Source: Rhabdophis nuchalis
Lineage: Eukaryota; Chordata; Lepidosauria; Squamata; Natricidae
Assembly (NCBI GenBank): GCA_039707465.1
Contig: CM077645.1
Coordinates: 163,212,503 to 163,276,502, forward strand
Reading direction: 5' to 3'
DNA length: 64,000 bases
In this document: positions 1-12,164 of the stretch, one piece after another
Position numbering within the stretch: the stretch's first letter is position 1
Layout: every line of letters starts with the position of its first letter
Notes under the pieces: model-generated
Databases searched by the model: none
What the model was told of the DNA's origin: nothing
What the model saw: only the letters and a program-made list of their open reading frames with translations
Position numbers and translations under genes: made by a program

Positions 1-19
1 TGATATTTTTTTTTAATGA

Positions 20-223
20 TTAATGAATAAATTTAATGAAAACATTACCTGGGACAAGTTTATGGTAATATTGAGGACATGAATCTCCAGGCCACTTTAC
101 TTCCTTTCCTCCACAAGAAGCATTGGCATTGAAGTCCCCTGTTCCAAAGGCCAGAGAGACCTCAATACTAGCTTTGCAATGAAGCTTCAGGAAAGTTTCA
201 TGTATAGTTTCATACAGTTTCAT
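20..223 (-). other. unplaced short ORF with donor-like end
   Basis: A 67-codon minus-strand ORF. Its central part (LAFGTGDFNANASCGGKEV) has a varied composition unlike the low-complexity ORFs elsewhere. A CCCAG/GTAATG donor-like site sits at 49/48, and a pyrimidine-rich stretch ending in AAG lies upstream near 196. It could be a stray exon of an unidentified gene, a decayed element, or chance. I do not recognise the family and it is not DOK6. Confidence 0.2.
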
Positions 224-529
224 GGACAGTATTCATACAGTTTCATTCAGCTATTTCCTGTGTAATGTTGCCAATTATTGGCATGGCTTTACAAATAACA
301 TAAATATTTGACAACTTAGGCCCAAGTATGTGGTTTACAGGTTAGAAGGGATCCACACAAATGTGTAGATCCCCAATTTCCTGTAACATTGTCCCCAGGG
401 CCTTGGCCATACTTTCCTACACTCATTGCTACTTAAATGTGAGCTCTACTCTCATCTTCAGTGCCAGTGCCTATTACTCCTCTTTCTGTATCATGTCAAC
501 TTCTGCTATATCTCCATATGTTGAGTTCC

Positions 530-755
530 TGTGCTCAATCATCCAGGCCCTGGTCCTCTCACATCTGCAATGCACTTTGTATGAGGTGACCTTTGAAGAG
601 CTATAGCTGGCACAATGCAGCCATGCAAACAGTTCTTGGGGGTCCTAGGGTGGCCCATGTCACACCATTGTTGCACAAGCTGCACTTGTTGCTGGTTTGC
701 TTCCAGTTCCAGCTCAAGGTGTTGGTAATTAATTTAAAGTCCAGTTTTAAATTAT
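530..755 (+). mobile_element. old L2 LINE fragment
   Basis: A decayed piece of the C-terminal part of the L2 ORF. Conceptual frames give QALVLSHLQC, then HVTPLLHKLHLLLV and LKVLVINLK, which line up with QALVTSRLDYC, HVTPLLRELHWLPV and FKVLVIIFK of the intact L2 at 27378-30659. Stops and frameshifts show that it is ancient. Confidence 0.6.
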
Positions 756-1284
756 AGTTTCTTTTGGAATTTGAATTGAGGTCCTTCTACAAAAGAATGA
801 AAAACGTCTTTCAGTATTTTACATCAACCAAAATTGTCACCATGTAAAAGAATGGAGTCACATATTGTAGGAAGGCTCCCTCCCTAATACTAAAAAGAAG
901 CAGAATAGAATATTTCCCCTTAAAGAGAACAGGAGAGAAATCTTCTTAAAGGCAGAAAGCAGCCCCAGTCTTCCTGCCATAGGAGAGCGTTCCTCAAGCA
1001 GAAACCCAAAGAGGCTACTCTTTAGAAATTGATATTTTATAGTCATTCAAAAAGCTGGCCCACTCTATTCATACGCAAAGAGCAGCCAGAAACTCCAAAT
1101 AAGCAACACAATAGGAAAGGAGCAGAAACTGACAAGATTAGCTCAGACAAAGAAAGCAACTATGATTTGCATTTTGTTTTGCCTGTAAAGGCAACCATGA
1201 TCCCTACATAACCCCATAGGAATTTGGCAACAACCTTTAAAATATTAAAGGAATATTCTTGCATAGGAACAGGTATCTCTATCA

Positions 1285-1450
1285 CAAAGCCCCAAAGAAT
1301 GTATAAAAGCCCACCTACTCTCAATCCCATTTTGTCAGCCACCCCAGAAACATGCTGCTGTCACTAGTTTCTGGCTGCCAAATAAATAGAGACCTCCTTT
1401 CCTGCAGTTTGCCTCTATTTTATTTCCAGCATCTTTCTCCCAGCTTGGAA
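1285..1450 (+). mobile_element. possible retroviral LTR relic
   Basis: This segment has the layout of the promoter and R/U5 part of a vertebrate endogenous retrovirus LTR. A TATAAAAG box near 1300 is followed about 80 bases later by AATAAA in the AAATAAATAGAGACC context, then a T-rich stretch and a CAGCTTGGAACTGGGCC end. No gag, pol or env homology was seen beside it. It may be a solo LTR remnant; ends and target duplication were not identified. Confidence 0.35.
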
Positions 1451-2359
1451 CTGGGCCTTATATTTTTTTGGGCATAGAAGTGACACTGCCAAGGACAAGA
1501 AAACTGTGATCCTTGGATGTTATCAAGTAAAGGGGTCCTGGGAATTTTCACTCCTGATCTTTATGAATAAATTTTACCAAAAGTTCTTTTTATTTGTATC
1601 TGTGGTACGCAATGGGGATGATGTTTGATGTCTTTGTCCACTCCTGCAACTGACAACACACTGAGATCTCGAAGGAGGCAGATCTATGGGATTGTGGACT
1701 TGCAACATTATTTGTAAAGACTTCATAAGAAACTACTTGAAGGAAGAATAGAAGTTCAGCAAAGGCTCTGGAGACTGTGGCTGCATAGTTAATGAAATCG
1801 GAAAATATAAATTCTACTTTCTTCTTCTTGAATCTCTTGTCATCAATACCTTCTCAGTGCAGTGAGAAATCAATACTCTCACAATATGCTCTAGCCATCC
1901 AAATCTTCTGTTCCCCAATTAGGAAGCCTCAGTAACTAAGGTTAGCTACAGCTCAAGATAAATTCTCTTCAATACTCTTTAAATTATTAAATTTTCAGGT
2001 TAATATTTTTGCTCTTTTAATTAAAAATACAGTCTCAGAAAACTGAGTGTACTATTTCAGGTGTCAACCACAAACATGGTTACTCAGAGATTATCAATTT
2101 TACTTCAAGGCTGAAGAGTTAACAATGAAGCAAAGGACTGTAAGAAAAGGAAAAGGCTTGGCTGAAAAGTTTGCTTTGAAATACTAGTGCAAAATAGTTG
2201 TCTAAAGTTGCTCCAAATTTCAGAATGTTGTCAGCCAGTTCAAAGATCAGATGCCCAAGAGCAGAATCTACACATGGATTGAAAGCAAGATGTTTTTTGC
2301 AGAAAACCTAACACAGAGATTTTTCTTAAGGCAGTAGCTCACCATCACTGGTCAGGACA

Positions 2360-2501
2360 GGTCCTTGGTGCTCTCCTGAGCTTTCTTGTTTTCTTGCAGA
2401 TGTTTCATTACCCAAACTAGGTAACATCTGGTGCTAATTATCTAGTTTGCTTAATGAAATGTCTGCAAGAAAACAAACAAGCTCAGAGGGCACTAAGGAC
2501 C
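2360..2501. repeat. foldback element, about 60-bp arms
   Basis: The left arm begins GGTCCTTGGTGCTCTC and the right arm ends with its near reverse complement (GGGCACTAAGGACC). The arms share the CTTGCAGA(T/C)GTTTCATTA motif inverted around a short centre near 2434. This is a dispersed palindromic element whose class I cannot assign. Confidence 0.6.
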
Positions 2502-3043
2502 CTTCATGTTAACCCTGAGCTACAAATATTCTCCTTTATTAATATCATTAATCAGAAAGTTTACTCTTTTGCCTAATGAGAAACCTAAGAAAAGGTCAAT
2601 GTTTTGCTGACTTCTGATGGGGAAGTTAGGAGGTGTTATGTCATCCCCACCTGGCTTTCCCAGTTGCTCAGATGATAACTGTGCTTGTTCAACCTGGTAG
2701 GATTCCTGGCTTTGTGCTCCCTGAGACTGTCATTCCACAGACCCACCTGGAAGAGCTTCTTCGGGGCCATAAATTTAGAAACACTAACAAGTTTAGTTGC
2801 ACATATGGCAGTAACAGAAAAGAAACTTGTAGTAGTCTGTCTTTATCATCTTCAGCTGAATAACGTTTTTTCACTTAAACCTAGTTATTATTGTCACCTT
2901 ATATATGAGTTGTAAAGCATTACAGAAAATCTTTCCCTGGATTCAGTATAAAATTGAAGTTTGACAATTTTTTTGGACAGGGATGAATATAAATCTGACC
3001 TTGGATAAGCCTGTATACAACAAACTTTTCACATTAGAGCTTT

Positions 3044-4052
3044 AAAAAAGTAAAGGTAAAGGTTCCCCTTGCACATACCATATTTTTGGGAGTATAAGAC
3101 TCCAAAATAAGACTCCCCCCCCCAAAAAAAAGAGGGCAAAATTTTGGGTGCATCTTATATACCGTATGTAGCCCCACCCACCTGCACCAGAGGCCAAAAA
3201 TGGGAGGCATGGAGGGAGCGATGGTCTGTGGCCATCCCTGCAGCCTATGGCAATCCTTGCAGCCTGGAACAGCTGATTGGGGGTATTCTGGCAGTCTGAT
3301 CCACCCACCAATCAGCTGTGCTGAATCAGGCTGCAATAAGTGCTGAAGCTGACCTGGCTGGTCAGAGTTTGCAGCAGTAATCACATTCAGAAAGCACACA
3401 CAAGAAACCGATTCAGCAGGATTCAAAATAATCATAATATACAATACATTACCAAAAGCAGGCTTTCCAAGGTAGCAGTAAATACAAGCAAAACACAAGA
3501 AGTTTCACTTTCAGTTCTCAGCTAAGCCAGGCTCACATAGCAAATTTCAAAGTCTAAATAGCCCTCTTTGACTTAGTTGCTATGCCTATTCATTGGTTGA
3601 CCTTGTATTGTGTCGGCTGAATACCATGGATGCTGGTAGGCAGAGGCAGAAGTTTTCTTATTTTCCTCCCCAAAAATTAAGCTGCATCTTATATCCTGGA
3701 GCGTCTATACTCTGAAAAATGCGGTATGTGCTAGTCGTTCACGACACTAGGGAGTGGTGTTCATCTCCGTTTCAAAGCCAAAGAGCCAGAGCTGTCCGAA
3801 GACGTCTCCATGGTCATATGGCTGGCATGACTAACCACTAAAGATGCACATAACACTGATACCTTACCACCAAAGATGGTCCCTATTTCTCTACTTGCAT
3901 TTTTACATGCTTTTGAATGGTTAGGTTGGCAGAAACTGGGAGAAGTAATGGGAGTTCACTCTATTATGTGGTGCTAGGGATTCACACTGCCAAACTGCTG
4001 ATCTTTCTGATCGACAAGTGTAGCATCTTAGCCACTGTGCCACCGCGTCCTG
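3044..4052 (-). mobile_element. Sauria-type SINE, split by a MITE
   Basis: tRNA-derived SINE on the minus strand. The head at about 3965-4052 reads GGACGCGGTGGCACAGTGGCTAAG from high to low coordinate, with a decayed B box (GTGTGAATCCC). The tail at 3050-3067 is ACCTTTACCTTTAC on the minus strand, the end type of Sauria SINEs, thought to be mobilised by RTE/BovB LINEs. It is interrupted between 3078 and 3724 by a TA-target MITE. The intact copy at 53385-53702 shows the uninterrupted CACATATGTGCT sequence at the same point. Confidence 0.8.
3078..3724. mobile_element. TA-target MITE (CCGTATTTTTCGGAGTATAA family)
   Basis: A 647-bp element flanked by TA on each side (3076-3077 and 3725-3726). 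The left end is CCATATTTTTGGGAGTATAA and the right end is the near reverse complement TATACTCTGAAAAATGCGG. Insertion into a Sauria-type SINE at CACA-TA-TGTGCT gives a clear filled-site against empty-site comparison. The TA duplication suggests a Tc1/mariner-type transposase acting in trans; no transposase ORF is present. A second copy lies at 34769-35961. Confidence 0.75.
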
Positions 4053-5455
4053 AGAGCAATTAGGCATTTTTTTAAAAAGCATAGGAAAACCTGTTCACAT
4101 TAAAATATAAAACCAGAATGTAACATGAATACAATGAATACAATGTATATGAATCCCAATGGTTATTTTATTAATGCAAATTTTATCAATATTATACAAT
4201 GTGTTTATATCTACATGGATTTAAAAATGACAATGCCTAGATAATTATTTTTATCCAAACTATTATTTTGCCAAGAAGTGAGCATATTAGACAAAACAGC
4301 ACTTGGCAGTTTTTTGCATGTCTTTGGAAAGTAGGTTAGCTCTTTGAAGAAATTTGTAAAAGTGTGACCCATAGAATAATGTCACATGACTACCACAACT
4401 TCAAGACTCCTCTGAGAATAATACACATTTAGAGATAACACACAAAAATGACGTAAATTTATATATGGAATTTAAGCTATTGACAGATGATGTATGAGTT
4501 TCTGGGTTTGGAGAGATTTCAGTGAATAACATGGTAATTTACTGCACCTAACCTGAAATACCAGATCTATTTTTCATTTTCTGTTTTCTGTCACTGTTTG
4601 GTCTCACTTGCATTTGGCTATTTATGTTGTATTTGCAGTACAGGCAGCTGTAAATAGATTAATCATTTGGGGAATTTTTCTGAGATTCAGCATCCTTTAC
4701 TGAAAGTCTGCTAAAATGACTGGAATACTTAATTCTAATACACAGTACAATAACTTATCTAACGGTGAGCTCTTGTGCTGAAGGCAATATAGTCAAAATA
4801 ATGCTACTGAGAAACGGGAGTGAGTTATTAGCATGCCTGGGGGATAGCAGGTATAACTTTAAAAGAAATAAACACACACATATGAAGGAACAATCCTAAA
4901 CCTAAAGTTTAAAAGCACAATACATATTTGCAATAGGACATCTTGCTATTAAAAGACAGGAAGGGAAGAAGGGAGTGAAAAATAAAATGGAGTGCTATAG
5001 AATAAAGCCAAGATGGTCAACAACCAGAACAGAAGCATTACATATTCAAGCCTTTTTTTTTTAAGCGTTCACCTTATGTTTGAGCCTTACCATTCAGGAA
5101 AAAAAATGTTTTATTCCCTCTCCTCCCAATGTTAGAAAACATCTCAAATGGAATAATGTCTTTGTGTTTACCGATCTCCACTAAAACAACTCTTATTATA
5201 AATATAAATTGCAGTGCACATTAATATAGAGTAGATATTTAAGTTTCTACTTAGCAATCAAGATAAAATAAAATAGAATTTAAATCTGTAAACAAGTTAG
5301 CAAAAATATTATTTTGTTTCTTTTCATATATGTGTTCTTTTTTCCACATAAAGGTATCCTTATTCCATTTTTTGTTTTGTCCTGAATTGTTCAGAAAATC
5401 CTTACCTATTTTCTAAAAGCATGAATTATAAATAGCAAGTTATTGATGATACGCA
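4053..5455. other. AT-rich intronic sequence
   Basis: No ORF, exon-like segment or repeat end recognised. It contains only short A/T runs. Confidence 0.5.
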
Positions 5456-5464
5456 CAACCTACG

Positions 5465-5685
5465 CACAACCATGGACCTGCGCCTTTTTCGCCGAGCCCT
5501 GAAAACCCATCTATTTTGTGTGGCCGGCCTGGCGTAGTTTTTAATTTGTTTTATTAGGGGTTTTATAGGTTATTTTAGAGCAGGCCCATTGTTTAATTTA
5601 GTTTTAGAATTTTCAGTATATTTATTGAATTATTGGATGTTTTATTGTGGTTTTTATTATTGCCCCAGCAATATGCACCTGGAGA
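5465..5685 (+). mobile_element. L2 LINE 3' fragment
   Basis: Encodes the last ORF residues (TMDLRLFRRALKTHLFCVAGLA followed by TAG, about 22 codons, read with the first two residues as flank), then a T-rich 3' UTR resembling the one after 30660. The match to the intact L2 C-terminus (DLRSFRVKLKTYLFRLAGLE) is clear. It is 5'-truncated just after a short direct duplication of TACGCACAACC. Confidence 0.7.
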
Positions 5686-5689
5686 AGTT

Positions 5690-8640
5690 GGAGTGAGGGA
5701 GAGTTTCTTAATTCATGTCTTTGTCTAGGAAAGCTTAAGAAACTATGTAACCTTAAGCTCGATTGGGGATGTGGGAAGAGATTCAGGGCAACCATATCCT
5801 AGAATCTCTCAGGTTATATCTAGTAGGTTAGAAGATTGCAGCTTTAATTTGGCAAGATTCTGTCCATTATGTACAAGCAAATAAAAAACTGGAGTCGACT
5901 GGATTTCAGTGGGTTGTCTCTAGGCTTTGGTCTTGACCTCATCTCACTCTCATTTCACTCAACCAAACTAGGAATAAACCCTCACTCTCCTATGTGTAGA
6001 CTTGTGAAAGTCTACACAAAATCTTAGGATTTGCACTATAAATGTGTCTTCATTCTGTTTTTATTTATGTCAATTAAATATTTTTTTAAAATTTTTTCTA
6101 AAGGTCAAGGTGACTGAAAACCAATTCATGGATATTTTAAGATTCCAGTTAAACTAGGAATAAAATGCAAATTAGTTAGCAGAACTCCATCATCCATGAC
6201 TTCAGAAAGTCCCATTAATTGTAAAAGCAAGCAAATAAGCAAAAAATAATAATTAGGAAAAACCGTGGCTTTAAAAAATAGCTGACAAAATAGAGAAATT
6301 AATTAACTGGGTATGTATATCATGTAATCACAGGAAAAATGGAATATTAGGACAATACAATACAAAACCCACCAAATTAATATACTGTATCCAAAGATAG
6401 ACCCCGAGACAAAATATATTGAATGAAATGGCTTATGTAAAAACATTTTGCAGTTTTGAATCAATGCTCAAAGTTTCAGTAGATTCTGATATATAAGAAC
6501 TGTTCAGGTTATCCATTTACAATAAGCTGTTTGAAAGCTAAGACATTATATCACTAACACTGTTTTCTAAAGCATCTATAAAAGAGGAAATCAACAATAT
6601 TGTGCTCATCCTTAGTAGTTATTCATTGAACAAATCAGGTGTGAGGGCAGATCATGCCATAATCCTTTGCACTGCTCCTAATTTTATGAAAGAACAAAAG
6701 AGTGTTAATGAAACAGATGAACAGAGTGAAGACAACACAAGAGTATGTATTCTGAATTTCTGTATATCATTTTCACTGCATGATTTGCCATTTGCTAAGT
6801 CTTTAAACCCAGCATTTTTAAAAACATTAAAATCAAGTGGACCAATAGTTTCACCATGTTAACAAATATTGGCAAATACTGTGAAATGTTGATAGTCTGC
6901 TCTTTTAAAGGTCAACAATGAAATCTGAGCAGCTGCAGGGTTTGAGACCATTATAGATTTTAGTCAAAGTGATGGGTAAAAATTATTGACTTTGCTGAGA
7001 AATATGGTGACTCCCCATTTTTAAAATTAGATTAAACTAATCGTATTTGAAATTCACTTGATCAATATCCAGCTGCCAAAGAGTATTCTAATTAATAAAC
7101 TGGGATAACTAACATGAAAAAAATATTCCTACCAGATGTGATATATTCATTTGCAATAGATCTGCAAGATGTATTGAAATCGCCTCCCTCTTTTTTAAAA
7201 TTTGAACTTAAGTAAGTAAAGTATTTCTACTTGTTTTTTGCATCATCTATGATACATCAGTTGCCATCAGTAGTATAGCATTAATTTCTATGGGCACTGC
7301 CGTCCTGAATATGTATTACATAGAAAAGACAGGATAGAATTGTAAAGCATCCTAAAGAATTAAAAAAATAATAAAACCCGTATGAAATTAGCTCCAGGAC
7401 AGGAATTTTGTGACACTTCAGAAGTTGCTGAACTACAATTTTTATCATCCTTGATCACTGACTATTCAAGATTGGTCTTAGGAAACATCTGATATAGACC
7501 AATAAACTACTTTAAAAAAAAATTCCCACATAACTTTGGTTTAAATTAAGCTGATTTGGCCTGGGTTTGTACTTTTATAGGGACCTCCAAGGGATATCTG
7601 GGCTGTATGCCAGACTAGGAAGAAAATAAAAGATATGCATACAAGCAAACAACATTTTGGAAGAAAGCAATTAGAAAACATTACCTGAATACTATTAAGA
7701 AAATTGCATGTCATCATGATTTCAGCTCAAGGCTTCTTTTAAATGTAACATAAATCAAACATTCTAACCATAGCCAAAGTTATGAATTACTATATGCCCA
7801 TAATCATATTATTTGTAAAATTTGGGTTTCAAAGTTCATCAGCAATGCTTTTAAAAACATTTTTATATTTTTTGTATTATAAAACAATGTTGATCTGCTA
7901 GTCTCTGTTTAATTATTTCTCATTCTAGATTTTATTCTTTCCAAACTGGTGCATTTCCCCCCCAGATATTCTCACTGAACTGAATAGCAAATCATTATTT
8001 TATTTTTGTTTCCATTCTTACTGTATTTGTGAGGAGTAACCAACTTTTCTTCCAGTAGTCCTGCAGCTTTTAGCTCTGGTTGCTCAGTCAACAGTCTGGA
8101 GTCCAGGGGCCCAGAGGTTTAGGAACTCCAAAACCTAGCATGTCAGTGTAGGTTTTGACAAATTATGTCTCACCATATTGCTTATGGGAGAGTTGTTTTT
8201 CATCTGGCTCCTCCTCCTCCAGTATGGTTGAACCTCTGGCATAGATCACATCTTTCTTAGACATGAAAGCCCCATTAATCATGTCGATGTCATTATTATC
8301 ATTGTTGGTTGCATAGTTAAATATTTAAACTTATTTTATCCATTTAATAAATAGATAGGATATGTTGTTATTTGGTGATGATGATGACAAATTTCTGTGA
8401 AAGTTATGCAATCTGGCCTAGGTCAGCATTATTCAGGTCTGCCTAGCTAGTGTATTTTCTAGTGTATTTTTGGTAATTTTGTTGTTTCTCTTCTCTTGTA
8501 TTCTTATCCAAACATTCTTGTCCAGATATTTATACTCAAATTTCTGGATTTTAATACATATATGAGCTTACTTCACATTTAATGTCATTCCTTTTTTGTT
8601 TTTGTCTGGCCTACTCCTTTTGATATGTGCTACTCTTCAA
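5690..8640. other. AT-rich intronic sequence
   Basis: I see no gene or clear repeat over most of this stretch. A faint minus-strand similarity to decayed transposon coding sequence may begin around 8040-8330 but is too broken to assign. Confidence 0.45.
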
Positions 8641-8674
8641 TGTTTGCATTCTTCATATATTTTATTCTTTCATT

Positions 8675-8996
8675 CTACCAGGTATCTGTGAAACCTACAA
8701 ATTCATATTTGTCTTCTTGTGTTAAAATGTCTATATATTTTTTCTCTTTTTGTTGTCCATATTTTGTGCATTTGTAATAAGTTATTGGGTCATGTAGTTT
8801 GATCCCTGGCTTCCTGCAATATATATATATATTGCTTAACTCTGCATTCTTCATATCCTGCATATCACTACTTGTTCCGTTCTCAACACTTGGCATTTAA
8901 TTATTTGTGGGCCTTCTTTTGCCCCATCTTCTGTCTCAGGTTTATAAACCACCTCCCAAATACCTACAGTATTTCCCAGCTCTTGTGGCAAATTCA
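8675..8996 (-). pseudogene. broken unidentified coding relic
   Basis: Minus-strand frames contain coding-like text such as LGNTVGIWEVVYKPETEDG followed by broken frames toward 8675. The composition suggests a decayed mobile-element ORF rather than a host exon, but I cannot name its family. It is interrupted at the high-coordinate side by the ATGT microsatellite. Confidence 0.25.
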
Positions 8997-9004
8997 TATA
9001 ATGC

Positions 9005-9060
9005 GTATGTATGTATGTATGTATGTATGTATGTATGTATGTATGTTTGTATGTATGAAT
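9005..9060. repeat. (ATGT)n microsatellite
   Basis: About 13 tandem ATGT units with two interruptions near the end. The ORFs through it on both strands are repeat artefacts. Confidence 0.95.
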
Positions 9061-9095
9061 GTATTTTGTCAAGTTTATGTAGTGTATATTAGAGA

Positions 9096-9180
9096 ACCCT
9101 TTAAGAGCTGTATGCAATGAAATTTCATTTAATGTATGCCAATCAATATACATTTAAAGTGACAATAAAGTTATTATTAA
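9096..9180 (+). repeat. short LINE-tail-like repeat
   Basis: The core runs from GTATGCAATGAAATTTCA to AAGTGACAATAAAGTTATTA and includes an AATAAA signal near the end. The same sequence occurs inverted at 17022-17112. It looks like the 3' end of a non-LTR element or SINE of unassigned family. Confidence 0.6.
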
Positions 9181-9188
9181 GTCTAAGT

Positions 9189-9543
9189 CAGGGTTCAGCA
9201 CCTTAAACACTCAAGGGGCCATGAAGGTCCTAACCAAAAGCCCCCTGTGCAGGAGCCAACCAGAAGTCCGATTCCCTCATCACAGTCTCCTCCCAGCGTA
9301 GTGCCATTTTCCCTCTGCTGACCAGAAATCCACTTCCCACCATCACCACCATAGAGTCTCCTAGCATGGCATTTTTCCTCTGTCAACCAGTAGTCTGCTT
9401 CCCCCCACCATAAAGTCTCCTCCTAGCATGGCATCCTTTCCCCTCTACCTGTCCTAACCAAAAGCCCTAATAATTGAGGAGCCGACCGGTGACAGGGAGC
9501 CACAGCAGAGGGATGAAAGAGCCACATGCGGCTCTGACCCATG
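9189..9543. mobile_element. hAT-type MITE with 8-bp target duplication
   Basis: Flanked by perfect 8-bp GTCTAAGT copies (9181-9188 and 9544-9551). The ends are CAGGGTTCAG on the left and, on the reverse strand, CATGGGTCAG on the right. The interior has three tandem units of about 65 bp, each with an AGTCTCC...AGCATGGCAT-type core between 9260 and 9450. Length and target duplication fit a non-autonomous hAT element. Confidence 0.75.
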
Positions 9544-10547
9544 GTCTAAGTCTAAGTCTCTATATTTTGTCAGAATCCCTCTTTTTGGAAACATATCTCC
9601 ATAAATGAATTCAAATGGCCCTTGTTAGCATTACTTGTGTAGCCAATTGTTTGCTCTCTTTTCTTGGGTCACTTCCTCTGATATGAAGGAACAAAAAAAA
9701 GCGCAAACCCCACCACTTCCTATCCCCTAATTGTTGTCTTCTTCCCAGTGTTTTTGAGTCCCTTGTGATATATTCAAGGCTATGTTTGGCTGTATCGTGT
9801 GTTCTCACATGGATCAGTAGGATAGATATTTCTTAATGAGCTTAAAGAGTCTTGGGATTCTTTCTGTCACATCCCAGATGTGTGTCTAGGGACAACAACT
9901 TATTTCTCTTGACAAACTATTTAGCCCAAAATTGCTTTTTCAGTTCTCTGTCAGTAGGGAAACTCATCACCACCCACTCTTCTACTTTTTGGGAGCAAAT
10001 GGATTTTTATTTAAATGCTATTTATCCTGCTTCAAATGCCAAGTGGTCTATCTATCTTTATTCTGGTGAGTAGTCATGCACACATATACACACTTTACAT
10101 TTCTAAGCAAAATAGTTAACTCTAAGTAGGCATGAGAAACAAGAAAACTGTTTTAGAAAAAAAGCAGTCAACGATCCAAACTGGGTTAGTATCATAAAAT
10201 AGTTGCCAACCCTGAAGTTGGAGATGAGTGATAGGAAAGGGAGGAATAGAAATAGCTGGGGTTTTGTAGCCAAAGAAAAATACATTTTCCTGGGAACCAA
10301 GGACATTCCCACAGGTGGCCAGAGAGAGGAGGAATGAAGATTCCAGGCAACCGGATGGCACTTCGGAGTTCTGCTTGCTATATTACTTGGAACAGTAGTG
10401 TACATTGTCAGGTACGCCAAATCTCTCTCCATAGTTCCTTTGTTTTTAAAAATAAACCCATTGGATCAAAGAAGTCTTGTTAATTTTAATTTTATTTATT
10501 TATTTATTATTTTTCTTTGAACACCCCTGCATGAGCATGTATAACAG

Positions 10548-10945
10548 TTACAACCATTCATTTAGTGACCGTTTGAAGTTACAATGGCACTAGAAAAAAT
10601 GACTTATGACCGTTTTTCACACTTATGACTGTTGCACCATCCCCATGGTCACGTGATCAACTTTTGGGTATTGGGCTAATAGCATGTATTTATGACAGTT
10701 GCACTGTTCCACGGTCAGGCTATCATTGTTTGTAACCTTCCCAAATGACTTCTGACAAGCCAAGTCAATTTGGAGGGGGGGGACACCAGATTTGCTTAAC
10801 CATCACATAATTCACTTAACAAGTGCAGTGATTCGCTTTGCAGTGGCAAAGAAGGTTGTAAAATGGGACAAAACTCCTTTAACAACTGACTTGCTTAGCA
10901 ACAGAAATGCTGGGCTCAATTGTGGTCATAAGTGGAAGATTACCT
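10548..10945 (-). mobile_element. TIR element, CAGGTAGTCCTCGACTTACG family
   Basis: A minus-oriented member of the family best seen at 55020-55398. Shared internal landmarks are AGTTACAATGGCACT, CCCCATGGTCACGTGATCA, CACTTAACAAGTGCAGTGATTC and TGCTTAGCAAC. Terminal inverted repeats are worn. Confidence 0.7.
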
Positions 10946-10949
10946 TATA

Positions 10950-11035
10950 TGCAGGGTTGTTTTTCCCATTGCATAAAAATTGTATTACAAACAAAAGGAG
11001 CGATATAAATTGAATGAAAGAATGAATAAAACAAA
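10950..11035 (+). repeat. LINE 3' tail fragment
   Basis: GCATAAAAATTGTATTACAA followed by AGGAGCGATATAAATTGAATG and a (GAAT)n-like tail. This resembles the end of a non-LTR element; the clade is unassigned. Confidence 0.4.
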
Positions 11036-11609
11036 TTCACCATTCTCAGCTTATATGAAGAAGATGAAAGGATTATGTAACATCGTTATATTTCTTTCAG
11101 ACGATCTTTTATTTGGAATTTATTAGATCCAAAACTCTACCAAAACTCACTTATTTTTGTTTGATTGTGTGACAGTATTAACAGTATAGAAAACAAATGG
11201 TTTTTCTATGTCAAAGACAGTTCAATAAAAATACAGCAATGCTACAGAGGCATTTTATATCCTGTATGCTTCCAGGCACTGCATACCCTGTTCTTTCATA
11301 TTTTACTAGCATAATACAAAGATGTAGCTATGGAATTTTTAGAACACCAATAAGCCCAAAGGTAATTTGGTTAATGAAACGTTGCTTGCTTTAATCCTTA
11401 TTATGTTAAGTCCCAAAGCCCTTAGCTCCAACTCTTAGTCTACCTCCTACATTTCAAAGGGTGCCTCATTGTAATTTTATTATAATGTTATTACAATGAC
11501 AATAACGATTATTATTATTACTGAGCATCCAACCTTGAAGTGTATTTTGGTTTCTTAATTGTTACATTACTAGCAATTAAAGGGTTAAAATATAAAAATA
11601 TTCTATAAT

Positions 11610-12000
11610 ACCAATAATACAATAATACAATACAATAGCAGAGTTGGAAGGGACCTGGTAGATCTTCTAGTCCAACCCCCTGCGTGGGCAGGAACCTTAT
11701 ACCATTTCAGACAAATGGCTATCTAACATCTTTTTAAAGACTTCCAGGGTTGGGGCATTCGCAACTGCTGGAGGCAAGCTGTTCCAGAGGTTAATTGTTC
11801 TGACTGTCAGGAAATTTCTCCTTAGTTCTAAGTTGCTTCTCTCCTTGATTAGTTTCCACCCATTGCTTCTTGTCCTGCCCCCAGGTGCCTTGGAGAATAG
11901 ATTGACTCCCTCTTCTTTGTGGCACCCTCTGAGATATCAGAACACTGCTATCATGTCTCCCCTGGTCCTTCTCTTCATCAAACTTCATCAAACCACTTCT
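11610..12000 (-). mobile_element. CR1/L3-type LINE 3' end
   Basis: Read on the minus strand it carries the end of the CR1 ORF2 (AEKQLRTKEKF relic) with GAAATTTCCTGACAGTCAGA and GGAACAGCTTGCCTCCAG. It ends GGTCCCTTCCAACTCTGC followed by a TATTGTATTGTATT tail at about 11610-11640. The plus-strand copy at 52440-52672 shares all these landmarks. Confidence 0.8.
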
Positions 12001-12140
12001 TAACCAAATAACATATTCACATTTGGCTAACAAATTCAGTTCTTACCCTTTCTCTTTGCGAAATAATTATTGATTATAACCAATCTCTTAAATGATGAAT
12101 GAAATAAAACTTTAAAAAGAGGAAAAAAAGAAAAAAAATT

Positions 12141-12160
12141 CTATTCTATTCTATTCTATG
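12141..12160. repeat. (ATTCT)n microsatellite
   Basis: Four tandem ATTCT/TTCTA units. Pentanucleotide repeats of this kind often follow snake CR1/L3 tails, but no element end is visible immediately beside it. Confidence 0.8.
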
Positions 12161-12164
12161 AAAA

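Noticed and set aside
9195..9386. 63-codon minus-strand ORF
   Set aside because: Falls within the tandem units of a hAT MITE.
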